NCBI GenBank assembly: GCA_023374045.1
Contig: CM041779.1
Location: 269,462,131-269,526,130, forward strand
Source: Limonium bicolor
Taxonomy: Eukaryota > Streptophyta > Magnoliopsida > Caryophyllales > Plumbaginaceae
DNA length: 64,000 nucleotides
Direction: 5' to 3'
The translations under genes and the position numbers were made by a program. The stretch's first letter is position 1. Each line of letters starts with the position of its first letter. Below are positions 33,001 through 44,154 of this stretch, piece after piece. The notes under the pieces are model-generated. The model searched no databases, was not told where the DNA came from, and worked only from the letters and a program-made list of their open reading frames with translations.

Positions 33001-36000
33001 TTTAAATTCTGTATAGAAATCTTAGTAGGCTTGAGTTCAGTAGCCTTAACTTAGTGTCTCGGATTTCTTGAGAGTTAAGACTGTCTCGAGACTTTAACTA
33101 AACAGCTAAGCTTTCAGGGGAAAGAAAGTTTGTAAGTCAGTCTAGAAAAGAAACAGAAGTAAACAAACAGAAGAAGTGTGAGAATTAGTTATCAGTTTCT
33201 GTTAGTTGCAGGTTCTGAAACTGAACATGATGCTGCTGCTGTGTATTAACTTCCTGAGGTAACAAAGAAGCTGTAGTAACTTAATGACAGATCTAAGGGA
33301 TTTCTAAAACGTGGGTTTAGTAGGATTGTCTAGGTAGTTGAACAAGTTGGGAAAAATAGATGCGTGAACAAAACTGAAATGTAACAGGAGAGGGAAAGGA
33401 TATCAGTTTCAGATTGTGGTTTCTATGTTAAGAGTTTCAGGAATGTGTTCCTTGGCATTTGGGATCTGTCTTGGGGGTTTAAAACCATATTAAGACATTC
33501 AACTAATTAGCTAGGTTATCGAGTGAGAGAAACAGAAAGGAAGGACTGGTCTGTAATAGAAGGTAATTACCGAAATGTTGACAGGAATCGATATTTCAGG
33601 TTGGTGTTGTTTTCTGAAAATTTCTTTTCTATGTACTAGAGTGCAGAAGCTGGGTGAGTGTACTACTGGGGTGATTCTGAGCTTAAAACACTACTAACAT
33701 TTAAAGCTAGATGGGTAATCAAGTTGAGGAAGGATTAAAAAAATAAGAAGAAGCGAGAGAATAAGCAGACAGAAATCAGGAGAGTTTATCAGTTTGTATC
33801 AGTTCTGTCTAGTTCGGTTTGAGGTTTCAGTTTTCCTCGATTCCTTGGGACATCTCAAGATTCTGTCTAAAGCTTGGGTCTATCTTAGATGTTTAAAATC
33901 CTGGAGAAACACACGGGGAGATAATACTAAGGAACTAGGGAAGGAAGTCACGAGAGTTTTAACTAAACAGCTTGGTCAAAACCAGATAATAGATAAAGGG
34001 TTGAGTGCTGAAAACTTCACGAGAGGAATGCAGAAACTCAGCTGTGTAAGCTGAGGAATAGGGCAGGAAATAGACTACCGAACAGAAAGTAAAATTTAAG
34101 TAAGACTAACAGTTGGGTTGAGAGAAAACCGAAAGAAAGAAAAAAATGATCAGAGAGCGACTTCAAATTCCCTGTTACAGATGGTCAAATTCTGCTATTC
34201 TGTATAACAAGTTGCAGGAGTTTTCCAGAGTGTTGAATTGGCTTAGCAATTAACCCAAAACCCTAGTACTACTTGGGCTAGATTGGCAAAACTCCTTAGG
34301 AGAATTGGACCTCAGTTGGGGACTTAATCAGGGAGTAAGAAGAGGATATGAGTGGTTAGTGTTTTTAGTTTTCTGTTGGGTTTTCGGTTCAGTATAGATG
34401 AGTCTCCAGTTGATTAGCACCGGGTATGAATATAAACCGTACTAAAATGCTTAGTAACAGAGGTACACCTTAGGCAGCTTGAAACTAAATCTTGGGTGAA
34501 CTAAGAATAGGAAATAACCAAGTTAATGAGCATAGAAGTGGAGAAATATTCCCTAGTTGTTGAGTATCAACCCGTAACCATTGGGTTGGTCTAAGAAGGA
34601 TTAACAATATAACGCCTAGAATTATAACCGGATCAACAAATCGAAGTAATGCATATTTAAAGGAATTCGAAAGGGAATTAGGAATAATACCAGAGAATAC
34701 GAGAAGATTATGTGGGACAAGTTCGAGGTACCTTAAATATTACTGGTTGGCTAAAACAATGATCTAAACCAAACGGATAAAGTAGGTCAAGCATTGGTAA
34801 CCGTAATACCTAAGGCTAGGCCAAACTTTATGAATAGAACTATAAAAAAATAACGCATGATCGAATGATCTAACCCGTTCGAATAATCATTACAGGAGTG
34901 AGTCCCACGAGCACCGGGGAACCCTTGTGCAAGTATCTATGACAACTATAATAAGATATGGACATGTGTGGTTCGTATGTTGCCGTGTTACACGGCTTGT
35001 GTGCTGTGTGCTTTGCTTGACAATGACCTTAAGACTAAAGCATGAAAATTGGATTGCTTGTTGTGACTTGCTTAAATGCTTGTTATATATCATTGTTGCA
35101 TATTACTTGCGCGCACACAGTAGTATAGTCCCTTTCTCGTTTATGGAGATTTGAGATGAAGCTTGACGAACTACGTAAACAAACAAAAGAATTAAACAAT
35201 GAGAAAACTCCTCTCTAACTATAGAGGACTTCTAAGGACACCCACTATGGTGTCAAGATATTTATGATAAATGGATAGCCTATTGAGGACTACTATCGAC
35301 ACCCACAATGGTGTCGAGCGAGCTGACAAGAAAAAATGTATATAATAAGTAAGTACCAGCTGATGGATCATATGGATAATCCAGGAAGAAGGATTCCCGG
35401 GCCGCGTGGTTTGGACGCTCGGGAGTTGGTATCTGCATCAGATCCTTCGACCGACTATTGTTATTATTATGGAGCGCACCCTGGGGTCTAGAGATGACCC
35501 CTCTTTCTCGACGCATGACGCGGCCGGGACTGGAGGAGTAGCGAGCACACCCTGGGGTCTAGAGATGACCCCTCTTTCTCTACATATGACGTCGGGAATG
35601 GAGAGGAGTGGCTATGGAGAAGACGTTCTCCAAATGTGTGGTGATAAGAGAATTCACAAATAATCCTTAAAGAAACAAGGGAATGATTAGCACATACATA
35701 AAGACTCGGGATCTAATCTATATCCCCTGACTTGGGCCGGAGAATAGAGGAAAACATGTGTAATGAGACCAAGCAAATAAGAAAGTTCACAAATGTGATT
35801 CTTTAAGAAACAAGAGATGAATAGCACCTACATAATAAAGTCTCGGGGTCTAACCTATATCCCCTGACTCGGTGCAAGAGAAGGAAGGAAACTTGTGTAA
35901 TGAGAACAAGAAAACAATACGTAATCACTTGAATGATCCCATAGTGAGGATCGGCGATATAATTTACCTACGCACACGTCATATTAATTACTTGGTTGTT

Positions 36001-36605
36001 GTTGCTCGATTAGCAGCTTGTTGTGCTTGGATGTTGTTGCTAATGTTGTGCTACCTTTAAGTGTGTACGGTACTATGATGTACTGTGGTGTGTTTTTACT
36101 GCTTTATTATAGCATGTAAATTGGCTTAATACTATTCGACCAAGTAGTCGTGTGGCCCGGCAACATACGGGCTACACACGTTCATACTCAGCGTTTGCTG
36201 AGTCCTTTACACCCAATTTTTTTTTCAGGTATTGAGCCGGACGATAACGGAGCGTAGGCGGGATGGCTACCATGGGGTAGTCCATCCGGGCATACCTTTG
36301 AATTGTGTAGTATGTTTAGTGTAGGGGTTGATACTAAACCCGAGATGTAATTCTCAGATTAGGATTTGGTATTTTTATTGTAGACACTCGGTATTTGATA
36401 ATTGTATTTTGAGTTGTATATGAGTTTTGTCTGAGGGCGGTTTCCAGTCATTCAGACCGTAACCTGATGTTGGTAGTATGTTGAATCAACCACGTGGGTG
36501 GTTGGCGTCTGTGACACCCGAATGGAGTTTATACTGCTGCGTAGTTAACTGTGATGTTATTTAGGCGTGACGTTTGCATGGGATGTTTATTCGGGGGGTG
36601 TTACA
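30095..36605 (+). repeat. 3' LTR of element E, second part, including the right copy of the 5.4-kb unit
   Basis: Sequence resumes after F. Positions 30095-31184 have no counterpart at the left copy. From 31185 (GAATTGGTGG) to 36605 (GTGTTACA) it matches 15375-20761 throughout, including the tandem array (about 31210-34290) and the three dyad types (about 35237-35870). No primer site follows 36605. Together with 24267-24844 the LTR would be about 7.1 kb, unusually long for an LTR. No coding sequence is supported. Confidence 0.62.
30236..30900. repeat. Four diverged units of about 180 bp with splice-donor-like ends
   Basis: Units share TTCGCAT...GCATGCA near 30236, 30410, 30598 and a weaker form near 30778. 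Three contain an AAGGTAAG- or AAGGTGAG-type sequence (30313, 30676, 30875) that looks like a 5' splice site, preceded by CTC(C/T)- or ATCTC-rich sequence. This is LTR leader-like sequence; no exon could be assigned. Confidence 0.5.
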
Positions 36606-39600
36606 CTCGGCCTTATTTTTGGGTTGGTCCGGGACTTCACCCTGGACTTAAGTCCCGGACCAGCTACAGATTTCTTCCTTTTGTAAGATTCTAAGTGTTG
36701 TTACACTTGCTCTCTTCATCCATAATTACCCAAACTTCACACATGATCTTAGGCATTTTCTAATACCAAAATAACATCTTAAACTTGCCTAACTCCTCCT
36801 CTAACCTTATAGCCCAATTTCTTACATAATCACTTAACACTTGTAATTTCCTTAGGTTTTCTAAGTGGTGTTTATACCTTTCATTACCACTATACCAAAT
36901 GTTTCCTCACCACCAATATAACTACTCCTCAAACAACATTATTCATCTATCCTTGCTTTGCTAAACCTTCCAAGGTCATCTTGCATCTCTATGCACAAAT
37001 TTCTCTCCTTCCCACTTGTTACTCATTACTCCTAAACTCTTGAACATACCAATACATTTCTTTCCATCTTCTTAGCACCTTAACATTGTTCTTCCTTTAC
37101 CTTATCCATCCTACACCCTCCTTAGACATTTCTATCTCCTTTACTCAATTAACCCACCATTCTCATGGTTAAAACCGTTATACATTCCTAGTCTTTTCCT
37201 TGACAATTTACAACATTCTCTTACACTTTTTCTTCCATCTCCAAGTCCACTCCTTACCATCAAGACTAGAACCTCATTAATCCATCACTAGCATCTTCAC
37301 TACTTATACAAGCTACCAAGATCTCTCATTTTTATATTCTCAAGTTCATACCTAAATCACCCTAAAGCATTATACACCATTTTCATCCAGATTTTTGCTC
37401 AAGTCTTAATATTCCTCTTAACATAATTTTGGTGGGTTCAATATACCCACCAATCCTCTAATTCCTCATTCAACCATCTCATACACATCAAGTCCTTTCT
37501 CATCTTATTTTCTCACCCAAATCAATTCATTCACAACAAACTCAATATGATGCAATAATCTTAAATTGCATAGCACTAAGGCTAAATAACATGGCTCTTA
37601 GGCCCTTAAATGACTTAAACTAAACACTGAATTTCCCATATAAAAGCTTTCAACCTGCAAATACACATTACAATGCTCCAATAGCAATATAAGTGTTCTC
37701 TTAATTCACCTTATACTTATCTTACTAACTTATTTCCATTGGCTCCTTAATCACAAGTTCATAAGCTTGTTTAAATTCTTTTTCCTAGGTTATATAACCC
37801 ATTACATAATGTAAGCTTTAAGCTACATTAGTACTTATCCAAATACCACTTAAACCACCATTAGGTAAGCAATTTACCTTGTTTTTCTCAAGCTCCTCTT
37901 AACTTCCTCCTTAGGGATTTTCTTGAATGAATCTCGGCCAAGGGATTTAATCTTCTTGCCAATGTTCTAATCCATATCCAAATAATCTAATGAGTACTAA
38001 GCATCATGCCTAAACTCATGGAATCCATTCTTAGGTTAAAAATGTGTTTTACAACAAAAAAGTGGATGATTACCTTTGAAGTCTCAAAGTAGACTAGGGT
38101 ATGAATCAAGGAGGACCTCCACTAGTCCTTGGTGAATGAAAATAAGCTAGAACAAGGCATAAAAATGAAGCCTCGTGAGCAGAAATTTTCGGTAATGTGG
38201 AGAATGGTGGAGGAAACCTAACTTTCTTACATATTCTTTACCTTAAGAGGATGGAGAAGCTAATGCACCCTCCAAGCTTATTTTTCCCCTTCAATGGCGA
38301 TTTTACATGGCTCCAAAATGAGTCTTTTCAAATTTTGAAAAGATAGAAAGCTAGAGCTTGAGCTAACTAAGAATAATATGTGTTTAGTTTTTGATTTGGA
38401 GCTAAAATGAGCAAGTTATGGACAAATGAAGGTGGTGGTGCCATGGGTGCTGCTTGGACGGCTTGGAACAGAGGAGAAGAAGAAGAAAAACGTGGAATAA
38501 GAAGAGAAATGAAGAGAGAGGGAGAGAGGTAGGTTAAAAGGTGAGATATTTTGTTTTATAAAGCAAATAGTTCTATTATCTCTTTTACTCTTCTTTTCCT
38601 TTATTTGCTTAGTCATGTGGTGGACTCCCCACATCAAAACGGCCACCCCCTTAATAACCAAGATATTTATGGTCTTGGTTGACGAACTAATTGACTTATG
38701 TTGACTAAAACTTAAACTAGTCACTATTTGGCACTATTCACAAACTAGTGCACATATTTGTGAAATTTTTGGTTTCCCATTGATTTAGACTTCTTAATGT
38801 GATACTAATTAGCACACATGTTGATTAAGGTGTAATCATGGGCATTTAGCCACTCAAAACCCATTTCTAAGACAATTTCTCAAAAAGGTGCTTTAAGGAG
38901 TGTTAAAGAACATTTTGTGTTTAAGCTTGTTTTTGAGCTTGGTTTTCTTTGGTAATTGATTTAACATGTCCATTAGCATGTTAATAAAGTCTTATAATGA
39001 TATTGGGTGCTAATCAAAGTTACTCCAAGCTTAGAGCACATTTTTGCTTAAATTGCCCTTAAGGCATTTTCTTGTGTTTCCTTGGTTTAAATTGTCTACC
39101 AATCTTTCTAAGGCATTTTTTAGCCTTATTACATCATATCTTGATGTTTACTTAGCATACTTAGGTTTGGCGCATTTCATTTATGGTGATTCCCAACAAC
39201 ACAAGACTTTGAGTTGGGGGTTGTGACCTAGGAGAGAGAGAAAAACCCTATATTTGCTAGCTTAATTAGTTGGTGAAATTTGGGGCTATTATGTGGTCTG
39301 CAATTAATGCTATCTAGTGATTGGAACTTCTCTTGATTTGAGAGTTGAGAATATCTAGGTAAGAGTTGGCTCTTCCATGACTTGGAAGGCCATTACAATA
39401 GTCCAAATAGACAATTTGAGTGAAATGGGTTTATGAGTGAAGTTGGGGTGTATTTAGGTGAGAATAACCATCCTAGGGTGCTTCCCATCTCAAACCCTTA
39501 ACAACCAACTTTAGTTTCCATAGTTAAGTTGCAGTCTTCCTTGAACAAAACCACTAAGCTTGCCGCCGTTAACCCCCCTTTCTACTTATTTATTGTTCCG

Positions 39601-39737
39601 TTACCGAATACCGAAACTAGGGAGACAGATAATCAATTTCCTGGTGGAACGACACTCGTTATTTACTACTTCGATTGGGTCCACTTGCCCATACTTTGTG
39701 ATATTGATCTGCATATATATACATATTTTCTCTGACA
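36606..39737 (+). repeat. LTR-like region ending in the 5' LTR end of Athila element A4
   Basis: The right part (about 39180-39737, ending CTCTGACA) is related to the A3 LTR and directly precedes the A4 primer site. A 38-bp dyad of the A2/A3 type at 36625-36662 suggests the left edge also belongs to an Athila LTR. The middle (36690-39170) is AT- and pyrimidine-rich without coding. On the minus strand, 38040-38560 resembles a transcribed LTR leader and may be another inserted LTR. The LTR start could not be found, so it is truncated or interrupted by E at 36605. Confidence 0.5.
36625..36662. repeat. Single 38-bp TGGTCCGGGACTT dyad
   Basis: It has perfect 13-bp arms and a 12-bp spacer (CACCCTGGACTT), of the same length and arms as the seven copies in the A2 and A3 LTRs. 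It begins 20 bp after the end of element E. Confidence 0.93.
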
Positions 39738-39743
39738 AGTTTT

Positions 39744-39761
39744 TGGTGCCACTGCCGGGGA
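39744..39761 (+). other. Primer binding site of Athila element A4, variant
   Basis: TGGTGCCACTGCCGGGGA matches the tRNA-Asp site at 15 of 18 positions. It lies 6 bases after the LTR end and about 245 bases before gag. It may fit a different tRNA or be mutated. Confidence 0.75.
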
Positions 39762-40006
39762 AATTGATAGTCTCTATCAGTTTCCCCAGTTTTGGTATTT
39801 CCGGTTTATTTATTTTAGTTTTCTTAGTTCTTTTTATTTTTCCTACCTCTAATATTTAGTATTAGTTGTTGGCAAGTTTGTTTAGGTACCCTCTGCTCTT
39901 CTTGTGTATGCCAAGTACCCGTTCTAGCGACTCTCCCCTTGCTAGTCCGAGGTCCGATCTCGAACGATCTTTAAGAAGAGTTAGAAGAAACTTGAAAACA
40001 CTTGCC

Positions 40007-41415
40007 ATGGCGGACAATGACCTGCTTGTCGATAACAATGGTCATGGGGATGAACAACCACAAGGCCAACACCGACCTCTTAAAGACTACCACCGACCAA
40101 ACACTGAAGGGAGAGCCTCGGCAATAGTTCTTCCAACCTTAACACAGGCTGAAGCGGCTCAATGGGCTTTCAAAACCCACTTCATCACCGCCATCCGGGA
40201 CCAAGGAATATTCAGTGGGGCGAATCCGGATGATGCTCCAAACCACTTAAGCGTCTTCGTGGATTTTTGCAACTCCTTCGGTAAAACGGGGAATCTAAAC
40301 GAGAGGATCCGGCTACAACTCTTCCCCACTCATTGTCCGACTCAGCTTTGAGGTGGTATCGTAGTCTCCCATCAAATTCTATCGAAACATGGGAGCAAAT
40401 GGCTAGCAAATTCCTTGCCAAATACTACCCCACAAGTAGAACAAGGCAATTAATTGGCGAAATCAATACATTCTACCAAGAACCGGGTGAGACCTTGTAT
40501 GATGCTTGGGACTGGTTCAAGGAGCTGCTCATGAATTACTCCCATCATGGTCTAGACGACCAATCCTTATGTCTCTCATTCTTCAATGGGCTGGACGACT
40601 CCAACCGCCTACTTGTTAATTCCTCCGCGGGAGGGAGCTTCATGACAAAGTCTCCTGAGGAAGGAATACAACTCCTAGAAACAATGACCAATGACACAAG
40701 GCAATGGTCTAGAACCAAGGGAAGAGTACATAGAGCAGTTGGCCTCCTCAATGTACAACCCATCGATAATCTCTCAACCCAAATTTCATCTCTCACGAAG
40801 ATGGTAGAGAAGCTAGCCACCGCTCAAACCAAAATTGTCAAATCTATAGCTTCTTCATCTTCCGGTCAATCCTCGGAGGGATGTGCTATATGTGCGGGCC
40901 CCCATGACACCCGATGTTGTGAAGGAGAGATGAACATGAACCAACAAGAGGATGTGAACTTCATAGGCAACCGAGCTTACAACAACAACAATGCGCCATG
41001 GAGGAATCATCCGAATTTTTCATGGAGAAATGACCAAGGCCAAGGAGTGTCAATCAAAAATTTCAACAACTCCCAAGGTTATAGACCTCAAGCTCAAAGC
41101 CAACCATCAAACTTTCAATCTCGGTATAGCCCACAAGGAACTCCTCCGGGCTTCCAACATCAACAACAACAACAACAAGAGTCCCCCGCCTTCTCTTCTA
41201 GTGGGACTTCAAGGTTGGAAAACGTCATGGCGGATTTCATTGTCACCGCAAAGACCAAGTTCTCGGAACAAGAGGCTTTCAATGCTAATCAAACGGCTTT
41301 CAACAAAAACATTGAAACCCAACTTGGTCAATATCTCAACAACTCTCCCAAAGGCCACCGGGCACCTTTCCAAGTCAAACAAAGCCCAACCCGAGGGAAG
41401 AGGCCAAAGCGGTAA
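40007..41415 (+). pseudogene. gag: Athila element A4: gag, one frameshift
   Basis: The ATG at 40007 (M-A-D-N-D) is chosen because A2 gag starts the same way; an in-frame upstream ATG at 39866 would add a tail inside the leader. The first frame ends at 40351. A frameshift near 40330 moves the gag domain core to 40333-41415, with blocks A-L-R-W-Y, S-I-E-T-W-E-Q-M and Y-D-A-W-D-W-F-K. The zinc-knuckle-like motif C-A-I-C-A-G-P-H-D-T-R-C-C has the same shortened C-X2-C-X3-H-X4-C spacing as in A1. The C-terminal part is Asn/Gln-rich (poly-Gln near 41160-41180). Compared with A1 gag it is a clearly different family member. Confidence 0.85.
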
Positions 41416-41417
41416 CA

Positions 41418-42440
41418 TTGAGAAGTGGTCGACCCCTTCAAACCTCATCTCCACAAGCTGATCATGAGAACCAAGAGAATCAGAATGAAGAAATTCAAGA
41501 TTGCCAAGAGGAAGAACAAGAGATTGTTGAGGAAGTTCCTTCTCAACCGAAAAATACTTCCAAGGAGAAGGAGTCTCCTGAATCATCTTCCCCTTATACT
41601 CTTGCTAAACCTTTACTACCTTCCATTCCCAAATAGACTCAAAAAGAAAAATTTAGATGAACAGTTTGGGAAGTTGTTAAGCAATTTTAACAAGTTAACA
41701 ATTAATGTTCCTTTTGCAGATGCTTTGAAACAAATGCCCATCTACGCCAAGTTCATGAAGGACATTCTTGCTAACAAAAGAGCAACACTTGAGATGGAGA
41801 CGGTGCAACTCACCGAGGAGATCTCGGTGGTCCTACTACAAAACCCTCCTCCAAAACTTGGAGACCCCGGTTTGCCTATAATCCCTTGCTCTATTGGTGA
41901 TGTAAGTTGTGGTAGTGGATTATGTGATTTAGGTGCAAGTATAAATCTCATGCCGATTTCAATTTTTAATAAACTTGGGATTGGCGAGTGTGCACCCACT
42001 GCTACGCAATTGCAACTTACTGACAGGTCATTGGTCTTCCCGAAAGGGAAAGTTGAGGATTTAGTAGTGACTGTAGGGACTTTTGTTTTCCCGGCTGATT
42101 TCATCGTTATTGATATGGAGGAGGATGCTAGAGTATAGAGTACCACTGATATTAGGCCGCCCTTTCTTGAGAACTGCTAGGACCTTAATAGATGTGGAAA
42201 ACAGAAAAATTATCTTGAGATTCCATGATGAAAAGCTTGAATTTGACATGTCTAAGGTAGTGAAGAAACCCGCACATGTGGAGGCTGTTTTTGCTATAGA
42301 TGTTGTTGTTTCTATTTTGTATGATAATTACTCCTCTTGTTTTGATTATGATGCTCTCACCGTCGCTTTGACTGATACTTGTGGAGACCGGGAAGAGATG
42401 AACCGGAGGTGAGAGAGATGGTAGCTGCATTAGACAAGAG
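41418..42440 (+). pseudogene. Athila element A4: gag-pro linker and protease, frameshifted, interrupted by N
   Basis: An acidic Glu/Gln-rich linker (41418-41636) is followed in another frame by the protease at 41725-42138. The active-site motif is D-L-G-A-S-I-N near 41924-41947. The conserved L-I-L-G-R-P-F-L strand continues in a third frame from about 42140. The protease-RT linker is cut at 42441-42445 (GTCAA), where element N inserted; coding resumes at 48229. At least two frameshifts lie in this part. Confidence 0.85.
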
Positions 42441-42445
42441 GTCAA
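42441..42445. other. Left target-site duplication of N (GTCAA)
   Basis: GTCAA precedes the TG of N and is repeated at 48229-48233 after its last CA. Removing N and one copy restores continuity of the A4 protease-RT linker. Confidence 0.93.
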
Positions 42446-43421
42446 TGTTGTAGAAATATGCGACTACTTCTTCAACCTAGGCAGTGTACCTAATCGTTTT
42501 GCGGAATAGTGGATAAGTGGGTTGTCGTACTCTTGGGGACCTCGCTATGGATAACTGATAGTATATTAAATTGACTGAGAATTCTATAAACAGATTTTAT
42601 CATTTTTAGGGACAGGATAATAGCTAACTGATAAGACAATAATAAAACAATTAATTAAAACAGAAAAGAAATAGAAATTATAAATCTTTTTGGTTTAAAG
42701 AAGCATCCCGGGTTGTTATGCTATATTTAATTTAATCATTAATTAAAATTTAATAAAAATAAACTCTCAATTTTTAATCATATTGACCTTTAGTTTAATT
42801 AGATTGACGTTCCCTGTCTAATAAACCCTGATTAATTTAAACAACAAGCGCAATTCCTTGTTCAAGTTATTAATAAATTAATCGCATTAGTAACAATCCT
42901 TATTGGAGATAGATTAACCTATACGGCGAAAAACATCGCTTCTAGTCGTTAACCCATTTGACTTCCTGTGTCTAGAACCTTGCCTCAGCACCGCATTTTA
43001 ACAAAGAACTACAAATATCACTTTAATATTGTACAAGAGAATAAAGCGCATTAAGGAGAGGAATCAAAATACTGTTTAGATAAATTATACTGGAAAGCTT
43101 ATATAACACAATTATATACAATAAGCTTGCTTCCTAACCGGGAAGCTAGATTTATTAATCACACATAATTATAAAAAAACAAACATAATAAATAAGATAG
43201 ACAGACAGAATGAAGAAGAACGATGGTACGCGGATACAGATCAGGATATGGACTGGTTTTGTGCAGATCGTCTTCTTCGTTGGCTGTCTGGAAAATAACA
43301 GCGTAAGTTTAATGAACTTTGGATGGAAGATTGTGTGTGTACTGTGGTCTGTCGTGGTTTGAACGGTGGTGTTTGGATTTTGAGGAAGGGAGTAATTATT
43401 TTTGAGCAGAAGGCTCGTGCG

Positions 43422-43428
43422 TTTTATA
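43422..43428 (-). promoter_or_regulatory. TATA box in the N LTR
   Basis: The minus strand reads TATAAAA. The equivalent in the 5' LTR, at about 47497-47503, would be the active promoter. Confidence 0.55.
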
Positions 43429-43674
43429 GAAGAAAGGAGAAGAAGAAGGAAGGAGAAGATAAACAGGCTGGATCACGCGTGACCAAGTTGCCAAGTTGAG
43501 GAGTAGATGGATTGGGGTTGCAGAAGATTGGGGCGGCTGAACGCGTGAGATAAGTGTCGGTAGGCGCCTGAGATAAGTGTCGGTAGGCGCCGCGAAGAAG
43601 GAAGAAGAAAGCGAACGAAGAAGAAAACTAGTCGCGGTCGATTTTATGCACGTCCGCGTGCTGTCCGCGTCTCC

Positions 43675-43880
43675 GTCCGCCCGGGACTCTCATGCGGACG
43701 TCTCTGTCGACTTGCTCCGTCCGCCCGGTCATTGATCCCGTCCGCATGTCCGTCCGCGCAAGAATCAGGCGGACGTGTGTGTCTGCGCCTGTCTTCTTGT
43801 CCGCCTACTGTGTCCGCTTCGATTCCAGGCGGACATCTCACGCCGTCCGCTTCCTGTGTCCGCGCAATAGTCAGGCGGTC
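43675..43880. repeat. GTCCGC dyad array in the N 3' LTR
   Basis: Dyads GTCCGC...GCGGAC lie at 43675-43699 (25 bp), 43752-43774, 43812-43834 and 43858-43880 (23 bp each, the last with one arm mismatch), with many half-sites. It is 250-455 bp upstream of the TATA box. The same array is at about 47750-47955 in the 5' LTR, with a few half-sites mutated. Confidence 0.92.
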
Positions 43881-43928
43881 GTCTATATTATATATATCAG
43901 TGTACTCCAATCTTCAATCGACTCCCGA

Positions 43929-43976
43929 TTCTTCGTTATAAGTCCGTTTTACCCGCCGTTTATTGCGTTGGAAAGC
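43929..43976 (+). promoter_or_regulatory. Conserved box beside the dyad array (N)
   Basis: The plus strand reads TTCTTCGTTATAAGTCCGTTTT, split as TTCTTCG, TTATAAGTCC and GTTTT, then CCGCCGTTTATTGCGTTGG. A second copy lies at about 48004-48050. It is related to the boxes in A1, A2 and T and antisense to N. Confidence 0.55.
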
Positions 43977-44154
43977 ATGAGATATTATCTATCCATTTAC
44001 ATAGCTTTTTCCTACATTTAACACATAAAATATATCAATTCATATCAAAACATACATCTAGGAAAATCATATGATAAGTGAGAAATACGACATAAATTGC
44101 TATGAAAATAGGAAGAATTAAAACCCTAAAAGTAGATGTATTTCTTGCTTATCA

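Larger units (their letters stand above)
42446..44154 (-). repeat. 3' LTR of N
   Basis: The 1,709-bp LTR runs TGTTGTAGAAATATG to TTGCTTATCA on the plus strand. The TATA box on the minus strand is TATAAAA (plus 43422-43428). It is nearly identical to the other LTR except for two local patches (42722-42808 and about 43258-43300). The minus open frame 43644-43910 recurs in the other LTR only because it lies in the repeat. Confidence 0.93.

Noticed and set aside
16196..35154. Several 60-90-codon open frames present in both copies of the 5.4-kb unit
   Set aside because: They are duplicated with the DNA, differ by indels, have no domain, and often overlap frames on the other strand.
38416..38724. 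102-codon minus open frame
   Set aside because: Ser/Phe-rich, low-complexity sequence in an LTR-leader-like stretch; no domain recognised.
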